From an uncultured Mucispirillum sp. (lineage in GTDB: Bacteria > Chrysiogenota > Deferribacteres > Deferribacterales > Mucispirillaceae), in contig CAJUJZ010000025.1 in assembly GCA_910586745.1 (NCBI GenBank), forward strand, positions 1-22,206: a DNA stretch of 22,206 nt, in the 5' to 3' direction. Made by a program: the position numbers and the translations under genes. The notes below the pieces were generated by a model. The model saw only the letters and a list, made by a program, of their open reading frames with translations, ran no database searches and had not been told where the DNA came from. Of this stretch, positions 15,292 through 22,206 are shown in pieces; within the stretch, counting starts at the first letter, position 1; each line of letters begins with the position of its first letter.

Positions 15292-16060
15292 AAGGGTTTC
15301 TATATCTGCCTTTATTTTTACTGTCGTAGAAAAAAAGTACTTTTCCATAGTTTATGGCTTGGGCAGGACATATATGCAGGCAGGCAAAGCAGAGAGTACA
15401 TTTTTTCTGCTTCCATATGGGTTTATTATCTTTAATTTCTATAATTTTTAATGGGCATATACTTTCGCATTTTTTACATGCAGTGCATAAATCTGACACT
15501 CTAAATTTAGTTGTGTTTCTGTAGTATGAATATACTGGATATAAAAGGGCAGTAGCAAGAAAAGGCAGTGAGCCTTTATTTTCATCAAAATCTCCTTTAT
15601 CTAAGTTTTGGATATGTGTTGTAATATTTTCAAGTTCTACATTTGATTTTAAAATAAGTTCTTCCCGTTTATCTTTAGGCGGTATTTTAAAAAATGGGAC
15701 AAATATATCTACCTGTTTAACAGAGAAAACACTGGATAAAGTTATACCAGATTTTTTTAATAATTTTTCAATCATTTTGGAAGTGTTTCCTGCACCACCA
15801 CCGCAAGTATAAACAGCAAATACATAAGTATCACTGCTTAATTTAATCTGTATATTTCTAATAAATTTAGTAACTAAATAAGGCACACCCCAAAAATGTA
15901 CAGGAAAAACAAATCCGCAGTATTTTTCCTTTCTTGCATCAAAGTCTAGTTTACTTGATTTCAAACATGCTGTCATAGATACAAGTGGAATATCCAGCTT
16001 TTTAGCAATCGTATTTGCTGCATAATGACTATTTCCAGAACCTGAAAAATAAAAAATCAT
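15272..16060 (-). CDS. EFR1-type flavodoxin/ferredoxin fusion protein
   Basis: 262 residues. The N-terminal half is a flavodoxin-like fold: IFYFSGSGNSHYAA is the FMN phosphate loop, and FVFPVHFWGVPYLV and YTCGGGAGNTSKM line the flavin pocket. The C-terminal part carries two [4Fe-4S] ferredoxin motifs, Cys192/195/198/202 (CTACKKCESICP) and Cys221/224/227/231 (CTLCFACLHICP). This architecture matches the EFR1 family found mainly in anaerobes and is expected to pass electrons between flavin and two clusters in the cytoplasm. The partner is unknown. It is third in the mnmA-yajQ operon, 11 bases after yajQ. Its last bases overlap the following lipoprotein gene. Confidence 0.93.
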   Translation of the reverse strand: MIFYFSGSGNSHYAANTIAKKLDIPLVSMTACLKSSKLDFDARKEKYCGFVFPVHFWGVPYLVTKFIRNIQIKLSSDTYVFAVYTCGGGAGNTSKMIEKLLKKSGITLSSVFSVKQVDIFVPFFKIPPKDKREELILKSNVELENITTHIQNLDKGDFDENKGSLPFLATALLYPVYSYYRNTTKFRVSDLCTACKKCESICPLKIIEIKDNKPIWKQKKCTLCFACLHICPAQAINYGKVLFFYDSKNKGRYRNPYAPKSY

Positions 16061-16071
16061 ACACTAATCCA

Positions 16072-16563
16072 TTAACTTTTCATATTTATAAATTGTAAAG
16101 GCAGTGGTAAATTCAGCCCTTTTAATATTTGCATAACAGCCTGCAGGTCATCTATTTTTTTACCTTGTATTCTAACTTTATCATCCATGATAGAAGCCTG
16201 TACTTTTAATTTACTTTCTTTAACTGCTGTTGTGATTTTTTTAGCAGTATCTTTGTCAATACCTTCTTTAATTTTTACTTCACGCCTAAGCATAGAGCCG
16301 CCAGCTTTTTCTACTTCACCAAATTCAAGGCATCTGGAATCTACACTTCTTTTTGTAACAACAGAAATAAGCATTTCTCTAAGCATATTCATCTTCATAT
16401 CGTCAGTAGAGACCATTTTAATTAGCTTATCTTTTTTATTTAACTCTACTTCAGTATTAGAGCCTTTGAAATCAAATCTGGTATTTAACTCTTTTTTTAA
16501 GTTATTTACAGCATTATCAAGTTCCTGCATATTTACTTCACTTACAGTATCAAACGAAGCCAT
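16072..16563 (-). CDS. yajQ: YajQ family nucleotide-binding protein
   Basis: 163 residues, the family's usual length. It shows the typical start MASFDTVSEVNMQELDNAV, FDFKGS, the SVDSRCLEFG segment, REVKIKEGID, and an end with KVRIQGKKIDDLQAVMQ and LPLQFINMK. The fold is two ferredoxin-like RNA-binding-type domains. Homologues in Xanthomonas and Pseudomonas bind c-di-GMP and act with a transcription factor, which would fit the HD-GYP protein elsewhere in the window, although the YajQ family also binds other nucleotides. GGAGGATG lies just before the ATG. It is 21 bases after mnmA in the same operon. Confidence 0.96.
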   Translation of the reverse strand: MASFDTVSEVNMQELDNAVNNLKKELNTRFDFKGSNTEVELNKKDKLIKMVSTDDMKMNMLREMLISVVTKRSVDSRCLEFGEVEKAGGSMLRREVKIKEGIDKDTAKKITTAVKESKLKVQASIMDDKVRIQGKKIDDLQAVMQILKGLNLPLPLQFINMKS

Positions 16564-16584
16564 TTATATCCATCCTCCACAAAA

Positions 16585-17643
16585 TTAAAAAGTATAGTCT
16601 ACTACGCCGCTGCCTATAATGATATCGCCATCATATATTGCAGCTGTCTGCCCTGCAGCAGGAGCAAACTGGAAATTATCAAAAAGAAGTTTCGCTTTAT
16701 TTTCTGGCTGTCTTTCTAAAAGACAAGGTTCATCTTTCATTCTATATCTAAGTTTTGCTGTATATTTTCCCATATATGGCGTATCTGGAAAAAACTGGCA
16801 GTCTTTTAAAGCTACCCCTTTAAAAAATACTTCCTTTTTTACTCCAAGGTATACATCACCCGTTTTACTGTCAATAGATTTTACATATAAAGGCTCTTTA
16901 TAGCTTATTTCAAGCCCACGCCTTTGTCCTGGTGTATAGTTATATATTCCTTTATTTGAGCCTAGTATTTTATCATTTAAGATAAAGTTACCTTTGCGGG
17001 CATTTTTTATATATGGTTTTAAAAATTCTCTGTAATCTTTATCTTCTAAAAAACATGCTTCCTGAGAGTCTTTTTTTTCAGCAACAGGCAGGTTATATTG
17101 TGCCGCTATTGCTCTTATTTGTGGCTTTTCCATTTCTCCCAGTGGAAATTTAAGCAGATTAATATGAAATGGCTCTATCATAGAAAGATAGTATGACTGG
17201 TCTTTTTTTGCATAGTCTGCTTTTTGAATATAATACTGTTCATCAATAAGCTTTGTTTTTGCATAGTGACCAGTCAATATATACTTACAGTTATGTTTCT
17301 GCATCTGGTCAAAAAGATATTTTGTTTTTGCAACTCTGTTGCATTTAGAGCATGGGTTAGGTGTTCTACCCATTTTATATTCTCTAATAAAATAACCTAT
17401 AACATTTGGCACAAAAGATTCAGTATAATCAACTAAATGCCATTCTATTCCTAAAAATTCAGCCATATTTTTTGCGTCATGCCAAAATTCATTTTTATTA
17501 TCAAACATCTGCATAGTTATGCCGATAGGTATAAGTCCTGCTTCTTTTGCCATTAATGCTGTAACGGAGCTGTCTACACCGCCAGACATTGCAACTATTA
17601 CTCTGCTTCCTTTTTCTATACCCAGTTTATTTAAATCTATCAT
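16585..17643 (-). CDS. mnmA: tRNA-specific 2-thiouridylase MnmA
   Basis: 352 residues. It has the PP-loop AMSGGVDSSV near the N-terminus, GRTPNPCSKCN with the catalytic Cys98, the TGHYAK segment, KKDQSYYL, DSQEACFL with the second catalytic Cys197, YTPGQRRGLEI and a beta-barrel C-terminus ending GSGVVDYTF. It adenylates and then thiolates U34 of Lys, Glu and Gln tRNAs in the cytoplasm, with sulfur delivered by a relay. CAGGTAAC precedes the ATG. It is first in a minus-strand operon with yajQ, the flavodoxin/ferredoxin gene and a lipoprotein, behind the promoter at 17682-17710. Confidence 0.97.
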   Translation of the reverse strand: MIDLNKLGIEKGSRVIVAMSGGVDSSVTALMAKEAGLIPIGITMQMFDNKNEFWHDAKNMAEFLGIEWHLVDYTESFVPNVIGYFIREYKMGRTPNPCSKCNRVAKTKYLFDQMQKHNCKYILTGHYAKTKLIDEQYYIQKADYAKKDQSYYLSMIEPFHINLLKFPLGEMEKPQIRAIAAQYNLPVAEKKDSQEACFLEDKDYREFLKPYIKNARKGNFILNDKILGSNKGIYNYTPGQRRGLEISYKEPLYVKSIDSKTGDVYLGVKKEVFFKGVALKDCQFFPDTPYMGKYTAKLRYRMKDEPCLLERQPENKAKLLFDNFQFAPAAGQTAAIYDGDIIIGSGVVDYTF

Positions 17644-17681
17644 TGTTACCTGTTTTTTATTTTATATATATTATTTTTATA

Positions 17682-17710
17682 ATTATATATTATTTTTTAA
17701 TTATAATCAA
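17682..17710 (-). promoter_or_regulatory. Sigma70-type promoter of the mnmA operon
   Basis: Read on the minus strand: -35 TTGATT (17710-17705), 17-base spacer, -10 TATAAT (17687-17682). The predicted start is near 17675, giving a leader of about 32 bases. The region is extremely AT-rich, so chance matches are more likely than usual. Confidence 0.5.
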
Positions 17711-17736
17711 TTATAAATTATTAAGGGTTAAAAGCC

Positions 17737-17766
17737 TTGTATAAATAAAGAATTTTTATTTATAAT
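17737..17766 (+). promoter_or_regulatory. Candidate promoter for the YihY-cNMP gene
   Basis: TTGTAT (17737-17742) and TATAAT (17761-17766) are 18 bases apart. A second TATAAT at 17784-17789 has no recognisable -35 partner. The divergent mnmA promoter lies about 30 bases away, so the two units share this intergenic region. Confidence 0.38.
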
Positions 17767-17824
17767 GCTTGTAATATTTATCTTATAATAGTAGAATAGG
17801 GCAAATATTTTCAGGGGCATTGCA

Positions 17825-19123
17825 TTGCAGGAAAGGCATTTTTATTCTACAAATGATTTAATAGAAAAAATAGATATTGAACCAGTAGAGCTTATAAAAT
17901 CATTTTATCCTCTTACACTTTTAAGGCGTATATACTTGACATTTACTTTTTTTTCTAATAAAAGCCTTATAAATCATGCAGCTTCTGGTGCATTTTATTT
18001 CCTGCTTTCCATTGTTCCCCTTGCATTATTTTTTGTGTTTGTGCTTGATTCATGGCTTTCTGGTTATGGTAAAGTATCAGATTACTTTTTCCAGCTTTTA
18101 TCAGAAATTAATCCAGAAATTAATAAGCAGTTTTTTGAAAATTTAGGTCTTTTAAAAGGCGGCAGTTCTATCTACGGGGTTGTTAGTATTATAGGTCTTT
18201 TATGGAGTGCAAGGCTTGTTTTTACAAGTATCAAAAATGGTTTTGATGTAATCTTTCCAAGCATTTGCCAAAGAGGACTTATTCAAAGCAATCTTGTTTC
18301 ATTAATTTTTTTACCAATTATATTTATTGCCACAACAGTTTTCTTTTTAGCAGGTGCTGTAATTAAGCAGCTGAATAAGTTAATATATGCATTTGATTTG
18401 AATAATTTAATAGATTTATTATTTTTAGACAGCCTTGCAGGTTTTTATCCTATAATTTTGGCTGTTTTTATAGCCTTTATGTTTTACAGATTTATCCCTA
18501 ATGTGAAAATAAAAGGAACTTATGCTTTAACTGGTGCTATATTATTTGTAGCTGCTATGATATTAACTCAAAAAATATTAGGCTTATTTATTTCATGGTC
18601 TAAATATCACATATTATATGGTGTAATTAGTGCATTAATTATAGCACTTTTTTGGACATATATACTTTTTTCATTATTTTACTTTTTTGCTGTTTTTATA
18701 TATGTACAGAGCCATTATACAGAGCTTGAATTTATAAAATGGTATAGTGCAGTAAATGGCAAAGCAGGTATAATGGATAAGTTATTTTTTTATAATTCAT
18801 TATCTTCTTTAAAATGCTGTCAAAAAGCAGTATTGAAAGATGAAATAATATTTAAGCAGGGAGATAAGGGGGGCTTTATATTTTTACTGTTATCTGGTGT
18901 AGTATTTTTAGAAAAGGATAAAAAATTTGTTTCAGATATTGCAGTAAATTCATTTTTTGGAGAAAGCGGTGTAGTAGGTGATTGTGAATATGATATTGAT
19001 GCAGTGTGTCAGGTTCCAGGATATATTTTACAGCTTCCACAAGAGTTATATGAAAAAATAGTTTCTGCAAGCCCAGATATTTCTCAAAATGTGCTTAAAA
19101 CTGTTATTGAAAGGAAGTATTAA
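17825..19123 (+). CDS. YihY/BrkB membrane protein fused to a cyclic-nucleotide-binding-like domain
   Basis: 432 residues. The start is TTG at 17825, with AGGGG (17813-17817) seven bases upstream; there is no ATG in the early part. Residues about 30-290 form a YihY/BrkB-type membrane domain with around six helices (for example AASGAFYFLLSIVPLALFF, IGLLWSARLVFTSIKNGFD, FIPNVKIKGTYALTGA). Residues about 315-430 are a cNMP-binding-type beta barrel: IIFKQGDKGGFIFLLLSGVV and FFGESGVVGD match the CRP/PKA phosphate-cassette scaffold, but the Arg that normally contacts the cyclic phosphate is missing (CEYDIDAVC where PR-x-A is usual). It may thus bind another ligand or act as a structural domain on the cytoplasmic side. 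YihY relatives have no settled function; the old RNase BN label is wrong. It is a monocistronic unit. Confidence 0.88.
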   Translation: MQERHFYSTNDLIEKIDIEPVELIKSFYPLTLLRRIYLTFTFFSNKSLINHAASGAFYFLLSIVPLALFFVFVLDSWLSGYGKVSDYFFQLLSEINPEINKQFFENLGLLKGGSSIYGVVSIIGLLWSARLVFTSIKNGFDVIFPSICQRGLIQSNLVSLIFLPIIFIATTVFFLAGAVIKQLNKLIYAFDLNNLIDLLFLDSLAGFYPIILAVFIAFMFYRFIPNVKIKGTYALTGAILFVAAMILTQKILGLFISWSKYHILYGVISALIIALFWTYILFSLFYFFAVFIYVQSHYTELEFIKWYSAVNGKAGIMDKLFFYNSLSSLKCCQKAVLKDEIIFKQGDKGGFIFLLLSGVVFLEKDKKFVSDIAVNSFFGESGVVGDCEYDIDAVCQVPGYILQLPQELYEKIVSASPDISQNVLKTVIERKY

Positions 19124-19311
19124 CTACTATATTCGTTTATAATTATTCAATATAATTTTATATTTACTATAATATTTATATTTTTAAATTCTTTGCCTAG
19201 AATGCTAAGCATGACATAACTTCAATGATTTTAAACCATGTTTTATACCGTGCATTGTCAATTATGAATAAAGTGAAGAATATGAATTTTATAAAATTTA
19301 AAATCTTTCTT

Positions 19312-19962
19312 CTATTTATGGGTTTCAATAAATAAATCTATCGCTTTTTTTAAAGCTGAGCAGGCATTATTTATATCCCACTGCTGTTTTTCAGTATTTC
19401 CACAGTAGTTAGAAACTGCCCTTATTTGATATGGTTTTATACCCTGCTTATTTGCAGCCATACCAAAGGCCGCACCTTCCATATTTTCTACAAGTGCATT
19501 TGTTTTTGCCATGTATAAATTAGAAAGGCTGTCAAACTGTGGAATTAATGAAACAGTATTAGATGAAACTTTTTTATAGTTTTCATCTACATGAAATTCT
19601 GCTCTATTATCTTTTGCTATAACAAAGCCTTTTTCATGTACTGTGGTAATAGATGTGCCGTTATAATTTGCTTCATCTACAAAATAATCATAATCAATAC
19701 TTACTATATCGCTTGTTTTAATGTGAGTGTTTTGATATGCACCGCATATACCTGCTAATATGGGATATTTTGGTTTAAATTCTGCAAAATAAAGGGCAGA
19801 AACTGCAGCAGCATTTGCTTTGCCTGCACCTGTTATAATAACGGGTATAGACTTATACTGGGCAGTGTCAAAAAAATTGTATAATGAAAAATCAGATATA
19901 TTTAAAACTTTTTTACATTCTAAAAATGTGGGGAAAAAAATAACAATGCTGCTTTTAGACAT
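19312..19962 (-). CDS. mqnB: Futalosine hydrolase
   Basis: 216 residues of the nucleoside phosphorylase/nucleosidase fold. Visible motifs are VIITGAGKANAAA, LAGICGAY (70-76), VENMEGAAFG with the ribose-binding Met161-Glu162, and RAVSNYCGNTEKQQWDINNA, which is the futalosine-hydrolase form of the C-terminal motif rather than that of MTA/SAH nucleosidase. It splits futalosine to hypoxanthine and dehypoxanthinylfutalosine, the second step of the futalosine menaquinone pathway. No other mqn gene is in the window. It begins three bases after the SLT-like gene ends, so the two are surely co-transcribed. MTA/SAH nucleosidase is the main alternative, less likely given the W-D-I motif. Confidence 0.88.
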   Translation of the reverse strand: MSKSSIVIFFPTFLECKKVLNISDFSLYNFFDTAQYKSIPVIITGAGKANAAAVSALYFAEFKPKYPILAGICGAYQNTHIKTSDIVSIDYDYFVDEANYNGTSITTVHEKGFVIAKDNRAEFHVDENYKKVSSNTVSLIPQFDSLSNLYMAKTNALVENMEGAAFGMAANKQGIKPYQIRAVSNYCGNTEKQQWDINNACSALKKAIDLFIETHK

Positions 19963-19965
19963 TTA

Positions 19966-20547
19966 TTATTTTAACCCTGCATAATTTATCCTGTATATAT
20001 TTGCAATTAAATGAGCTCTTTCATATTCGCTGTTTGCAAGCACTTCAACATCACTTTGGTTTCTGCCTGCAATAAATCTGATAATAATATCTTCGGGCAG
20101 CATGCCGCTTTTTTGCAGTTTGCTGATTGTTTCAGCTGCAGCCATAATATTTTCTTCACTGTTATAAGGGTTTGAAAATGAACTGTTAAGAAAGTCGTAG
20201 CATGAGATAGTAGTAAGCCCCATACCGCCAGTTACTGTTAATGAATACTGGTGTGGTTTGGAGATTAAAACAGCCAGCATATTTTTATCAACATCGTAAA
20301 TATCAGATGCTTTTTCTAAAAGAATATCAATATCTTCTTGAGGAACAGTATCAAGATTAACACCAGTTTCTAATACTATATTTTTTGCTAAATAATAAAG
20401 AGCTGTAACACGCTCATCAAAAAATGAAAGATTAATTAACTGTCTATGATTAACTCCTGCAAGAAAAGATATGATATTTATACATAATAAAGCCAAAATA
20501 CTGGCACTTAATAACCTAAAATATAACTTTTGCAATTTATTACCCAA
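19966..20547 (-). CDS. Membrane-anchored lytic-transglycosylase-like protein lacking the catalytic Glu
   Basis: 193 residues. One N-terminal membrane helix (about 11-30) anchors the protein, leaving most of it probably in the periplasm. From about 78 it follows the SLT/Slt70 pattern: A-x-x-YDVDKNMLAVL, GGMGLTTIS (normally GAMGLMQI), NPYNSEENIMAAAETISKL (normally DPxxNIxxGxxYLxxL) and RFIAGRNQSD (normally AYNAGP). The catalytic ES that should follow the AVI segment is replaced by Lys97-Pro98. The protein is thus likely an inactive glycan-binding relative. The start is TTG at 20547; there is no ATG before residue 90, and an upstream stop blocks extension. I see no clear ribosome-binding site. 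It is directly upstream of mqnB, although no functional link is known. Confidence 0.75.
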   Translation of the reverse strand: MGNKLQKLYFRLLSASILALLCINIISFLAGVNHRQLINLSFFDERVTALYYLAKNIVLETGVNLDTVPQEDIDILLEKASDIYDVDKNMLAVLISKPHQYSLTVTGGMGLTTISCYDFLNSSFSNPYNSEENIMAAAETISKLQKSGMLPEDIIIRFIAGRNQSDVEVLANSEYERAHLIANIYRINYAGLK

Positions 20548-20567
20548 AAATATTAATATATTTTAGG

Positions 20568-20594
20568 AATATATTATAACAAATTATTTGTCAA
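20568..20594 (-). promoter_or_regulatory. Candidate promoter for the SLT-like gene and mqnB
   Basis: On the minus strand a perfect TTGACA (20594-20589) precedes TATATT (20573-20568) with a short 15-base spacer; a TATAAT overlaps but is only 10 bases away. The start would be near 20561, about 14 bases before the TTG codon, so the leader is very short. Confidence 0.42.
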
Positions 20595-20740
20595 GCAGTT
20601 TATTTAAAAAAAAAGCCTTTTAAATCAAGAAAAATTCAACTTTATTTGTATTTATGCAGTAGTATTGCATAATAGGTAAAATGGAAGAATAATAATGTTT
20701 TAACAATAGTATATTGAATTTTTACATAATATAATATATT

Positions 20741-20769
20741 AAGCCTGATATACTTCTACATCAGGTTTA
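20741..20769 (-). terminator. Possible terminator of the M20 peptidase gene
   Basis: AAGCCTGA (20741-20748) and TCAGGTTT (20761-20768) pair with one G-T wobble around a 12-base loop, 25 bases after the peptidase stop. The minus-strand sequence after it (TTAATATATT) is only moderately T-rich. Confidence 0.42.
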
Positions 20770-20793
20770 AAATTGTGTAGTACTGGATTTTAA

Positions 20794-22098
20794 TTATTTT
20801 TTTAAAATAAGATATGCTGCAATAGCAGCAGTCTGCAGGGCAGGTATAAGATTTTTTTCATTAAAGTCAAAATAATCATTATGGTGGCCTGCATATCTGT
20901 CAATACCTGCTTGTATATATGTGCCAATACCATTATGTTCCTGCACATAGCTCATCATACTGGCATAGTCCTCACCAGCACCAAAGCTGACATTATCTAT
21001 TATTTTTTTATATTCTGGCACATATTTTACTGCTTCTTTAACATATTCTATCATTTCTTTACTGCTTTGTCCACTGCTTGAGCCGCCTGCAGTTTTTATG
21101 GAATAAGTGCAGCCTTCCATTAATGCAGAAGCTTCTAATATTCTTTTAGCTTCATCTACCATATAATCATTTAACTGTTTTGTTTCGCCTCTAGTTTCCA
21201 TACTAAGTTCAGCTTCAGCAGGGATAACATTTCTACATTCTCCAGCTGTAAGTTTTCCAACATTTATTCTTGTAGAACCTTTGCCGTTTCTGCTGATAGC
21301 ATGTAAATTTAATGCAGCATTGCAGGCAGCAAGCAGGGCATTTTTACCATCTTCTGGATATGCTCCAGCGTGAGCTTGTTTACCATGGAAAGTTACATCA
21401 AATTTTGTTGAAGCAAGAAATTTATCTGCTCCGCATATAATAGTGCTGCTGTCACCTGCCTGAAAGCCAATGTGCATACCCATTATATGTGTAATACCAT
21501 TACAGGCACCAGCTTTTATCATAGGCACTGCACCTCGGAGTCCTTCTTCTGCAGGCTGAAATATAAAGCGGATACTTCCTTTTAAGCTGTCTTTAATATC
21601 TGCAATAATTTCTGCAACAGCAAGACCTAATGATACATGAGCATCATGACCGCAGGCATGCATTACACCCTTATTTACTGATGCAAAGTTTTCTTTATTT
21701 GGTCTGTGGTTATTATCGCTTGTTTCTGTTATATTGTTACTGTCCATATCAAAACGGAAAGCAAGGTGAGGGCAATCATCACTAAACTTCATATCTGCCC
21801 AGAAACCAGTGTAACCATGTGTCATTTTTTCAACAAGAGATACATCAGCACCTTGAGATATGGCACGCTGCTGGTTTTCTTTTAATACTTCTTCAGAAGG
21901 CACACCCATCATATAGTCTTTATTATTTGCTTTTTCACCCATAGTAATGATGTAGCCTAATTCTGCCATTCTTTTTTGAGCAATAGATGATGTGCGGAAT
22001 TCTGTCCATCCTGGCTCTGGGTATTTGTGTAAATCACGCCTGCATTTTACAAGGTCCTTTTCCTTTTCTTTTGCTAATATTTTTATTTTTTCTATCAT
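20794..22098 (-). CDS. M20 family amidohydrolase, AbgA-like
   Basis: 434 residues. It opens with CRRDLHKYPEPGWTEFRT, the usual M20D start. Metal and catalytic motifs are FRFDMDSN, HACGHDAH (147-154), PAEEG with the catalytic Glu pair 184-185, MGMHIG (His209) and a C-terminal AGHHNDYFDF. The dimerisation lid in the middle has GKQAHAGAYPEDGKNAL. The length and the insert between the RDLH start and the DMD motif match p-aminobenzoyl-glutamate hydrolase subunit A (AbgA) better than the shorter amino-acid hydrolases. No AbgB-like partner gene is visible, so the substrate (aminobenzoyl-glutamate, another N-acyl amino acid or a dipeptide) is uncertain. There is no signal peptide, so it is cytoplasmic. 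CGGATAA precedes the ATG; there is no strong promoter in the 70 bases upstream. Confidence 0.92.
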   Translation of the reverse strand: MIEKIKILAKEKEKDLVKCRRDLHKYPEPGWTEFRTSSIAQKRMAELGYIITMGEKANNKDYMMGVPSEEVLKENQQRAISQGADVSLVEKMTHGYTGFWADMKFSDDCPHLAFRFDMDSNNITETSDNNHRPNKENFASVNKGVMHACGHDAHVSLGLAVAEIIADIKDSLKGSIRFIFQPAEEGLRGAVPMIKAGACNGITHIMGMHIGFQAGDSSTIICGADKFLASTKFDVTFHGKQAHAGAYPEDGKNALLAACNAALNLHAISRNGKGSTRINVGKLTAGECRNVIPAEAELSMETRGETKQLNDYMVDEAKRILEASALMEGCTYSIKTAGGSSSGQSSKEMIEYVKEAVKYVPEYKKIIDNVSFGAGEDYASMMSYVQEHNGIGTYIQAGIDRYAGHHNDYFDFNEKNLIPALQTAAIAAYLILKK

Positions 22099-22146
22099 AG
22101 TATTATCCGTTTATTTAAGATAGATTTTTATTTGAAATCACATCAA

Positions 22147-22182
22147 ATATAGGTGGATAATTAATATCCCCTATATTTTTTT
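22147..22182 (+). terminator. Hairpin followed by a T-run near the window edge
   Basis: ATATAGGTGGATA (22147-22159) pairs with TATCCCCTATAT (22165-22176) with one bulged T, followed by seven T residues on the plus strand (22176-22182). No plus-strand gene ends nearby, so it may be a chance hairpin or act on a minus-strand transcript entering from the right. Confidence 0.3.
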
Positions 22183-22206
22183 ACATTCTTCTAAATATTC
22201 TTCAAT
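22171..22206 (-). CDS. Possible 3' end of a minus-strand gene running off the window
   Basis: The minus strand reads IEEYLEECKKI then TAG at 22173-22171, an amphipathic, charge-rich ending typical of a real C-terminus and in line with the direction of the M20 gene. Only 11 codons are visible, so no product can be named and chance is not excluded. Confidence 0.3.
   Translation of the reverse strand: MEEYLEECKKI

Noticed and set aside
16187..16588. 133-codon open frame on the plus strand over yajQ
   Set aside because: It is antisense to a firmly identified yajQ, is low-complexity Ser/Phe/Ile-rich, and has no ribosome-binding site.
19190..19215. Palindrome ATGCTAAGCAT as a terminator between the convergent YihY-cNMP and mqnB genes
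   Set aside because: The arms are 5 bases around a single base, too tight to fold, and no T-run follows.
1..22206. CRISPR array, prophage, insertion sequence or genomic-island signs, including next to the tRNA
   Set aside because: No evenly spaced direct repeats, transposase, integrase or repeated tRNA 3' end was seen; the tRNA is followed by its own terminator and no integrase.

Overview
The window is an AT-rich (roughly 70% A+T by eye), densely coding bacterial chromosome segment from a Gram-negative organism. lpxB shows that it makes lipid A. A futalosine hydrolase points to the alternative menaquinone pathway and therefore anaerobic or microaerobic respiration. hypCDE points to [NiFe] hydrogenase, and signalling genes of the HQWKQPL-kinase, HD-GYP and YajQ types are abundant. 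This combination fits Deferribacterota, for example a gut lineage such as Mucispirillum, or a Campylobacterota-like relative. That is my inference from gene content and base composition, not a database match. I see no phage, IS element, integrase or CRISPR array.

Region 1 (1-6025) is signalling. A 5'-truncated hybrid histidine kinase overlaps by 4 bases an HD-GYP protein with a receiver-like N-terminus. A multi-PAS soluble kinase faces them on the minus strand and has its own near-consensus promoter and a terminator. Region 2 (6026-8022) holds a tRNA-Pro(UGG) with promoter and terminator, followed by three consecutive genes for small, mostly secreted proteins. These three carry four copies of the same roughly 60-residue PepSY-like domain, with Gly/Met/His-rich and Cys-rich segments. 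I do not recognise this family by name. The first member appears to have its signal peptide knocked out of frame.

Region 3 (8053-14664) reads as one long plus-strand operon behind a near-consensus promoter: rhomboid protease, hypC, hypD, hypE, hisI, a PilM-like actin-fold protein, a lipoprotein and lpxB. hypCDE build and deliver the Fe(CN)2CO ligand set for [NiFe] hydrogenase; hypA, hypB and hypF are not in the window. Region 4 (14749-17643, minus) is an operon of mnmA, yajQ, a flavodoxin/ferredoxin fusion and a lipoprotein, with a promoter upstream of mnmA. Region 5 (17825-19123, plus) is a YihY/BrkB membrane protein fused to a cyclic-nucleotide-binding-like domain. Region 6 (19312-22098, minus) has futalosine hydrolase behind a membrane-anchored lytic-transglycosylase-like protein that has lost its catalytic Glu, then an AbgA-like M20 peptidase and possibly the last codons of one more gene at the window edge.

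The strongest leads are the PepSY-like gene cluster with its apparently broken first member, the YihY-cNMP fusion, the SLT-like pseudoenzyme, and a hybrid kinase whose H-box and ATP-lid motifs are altered.
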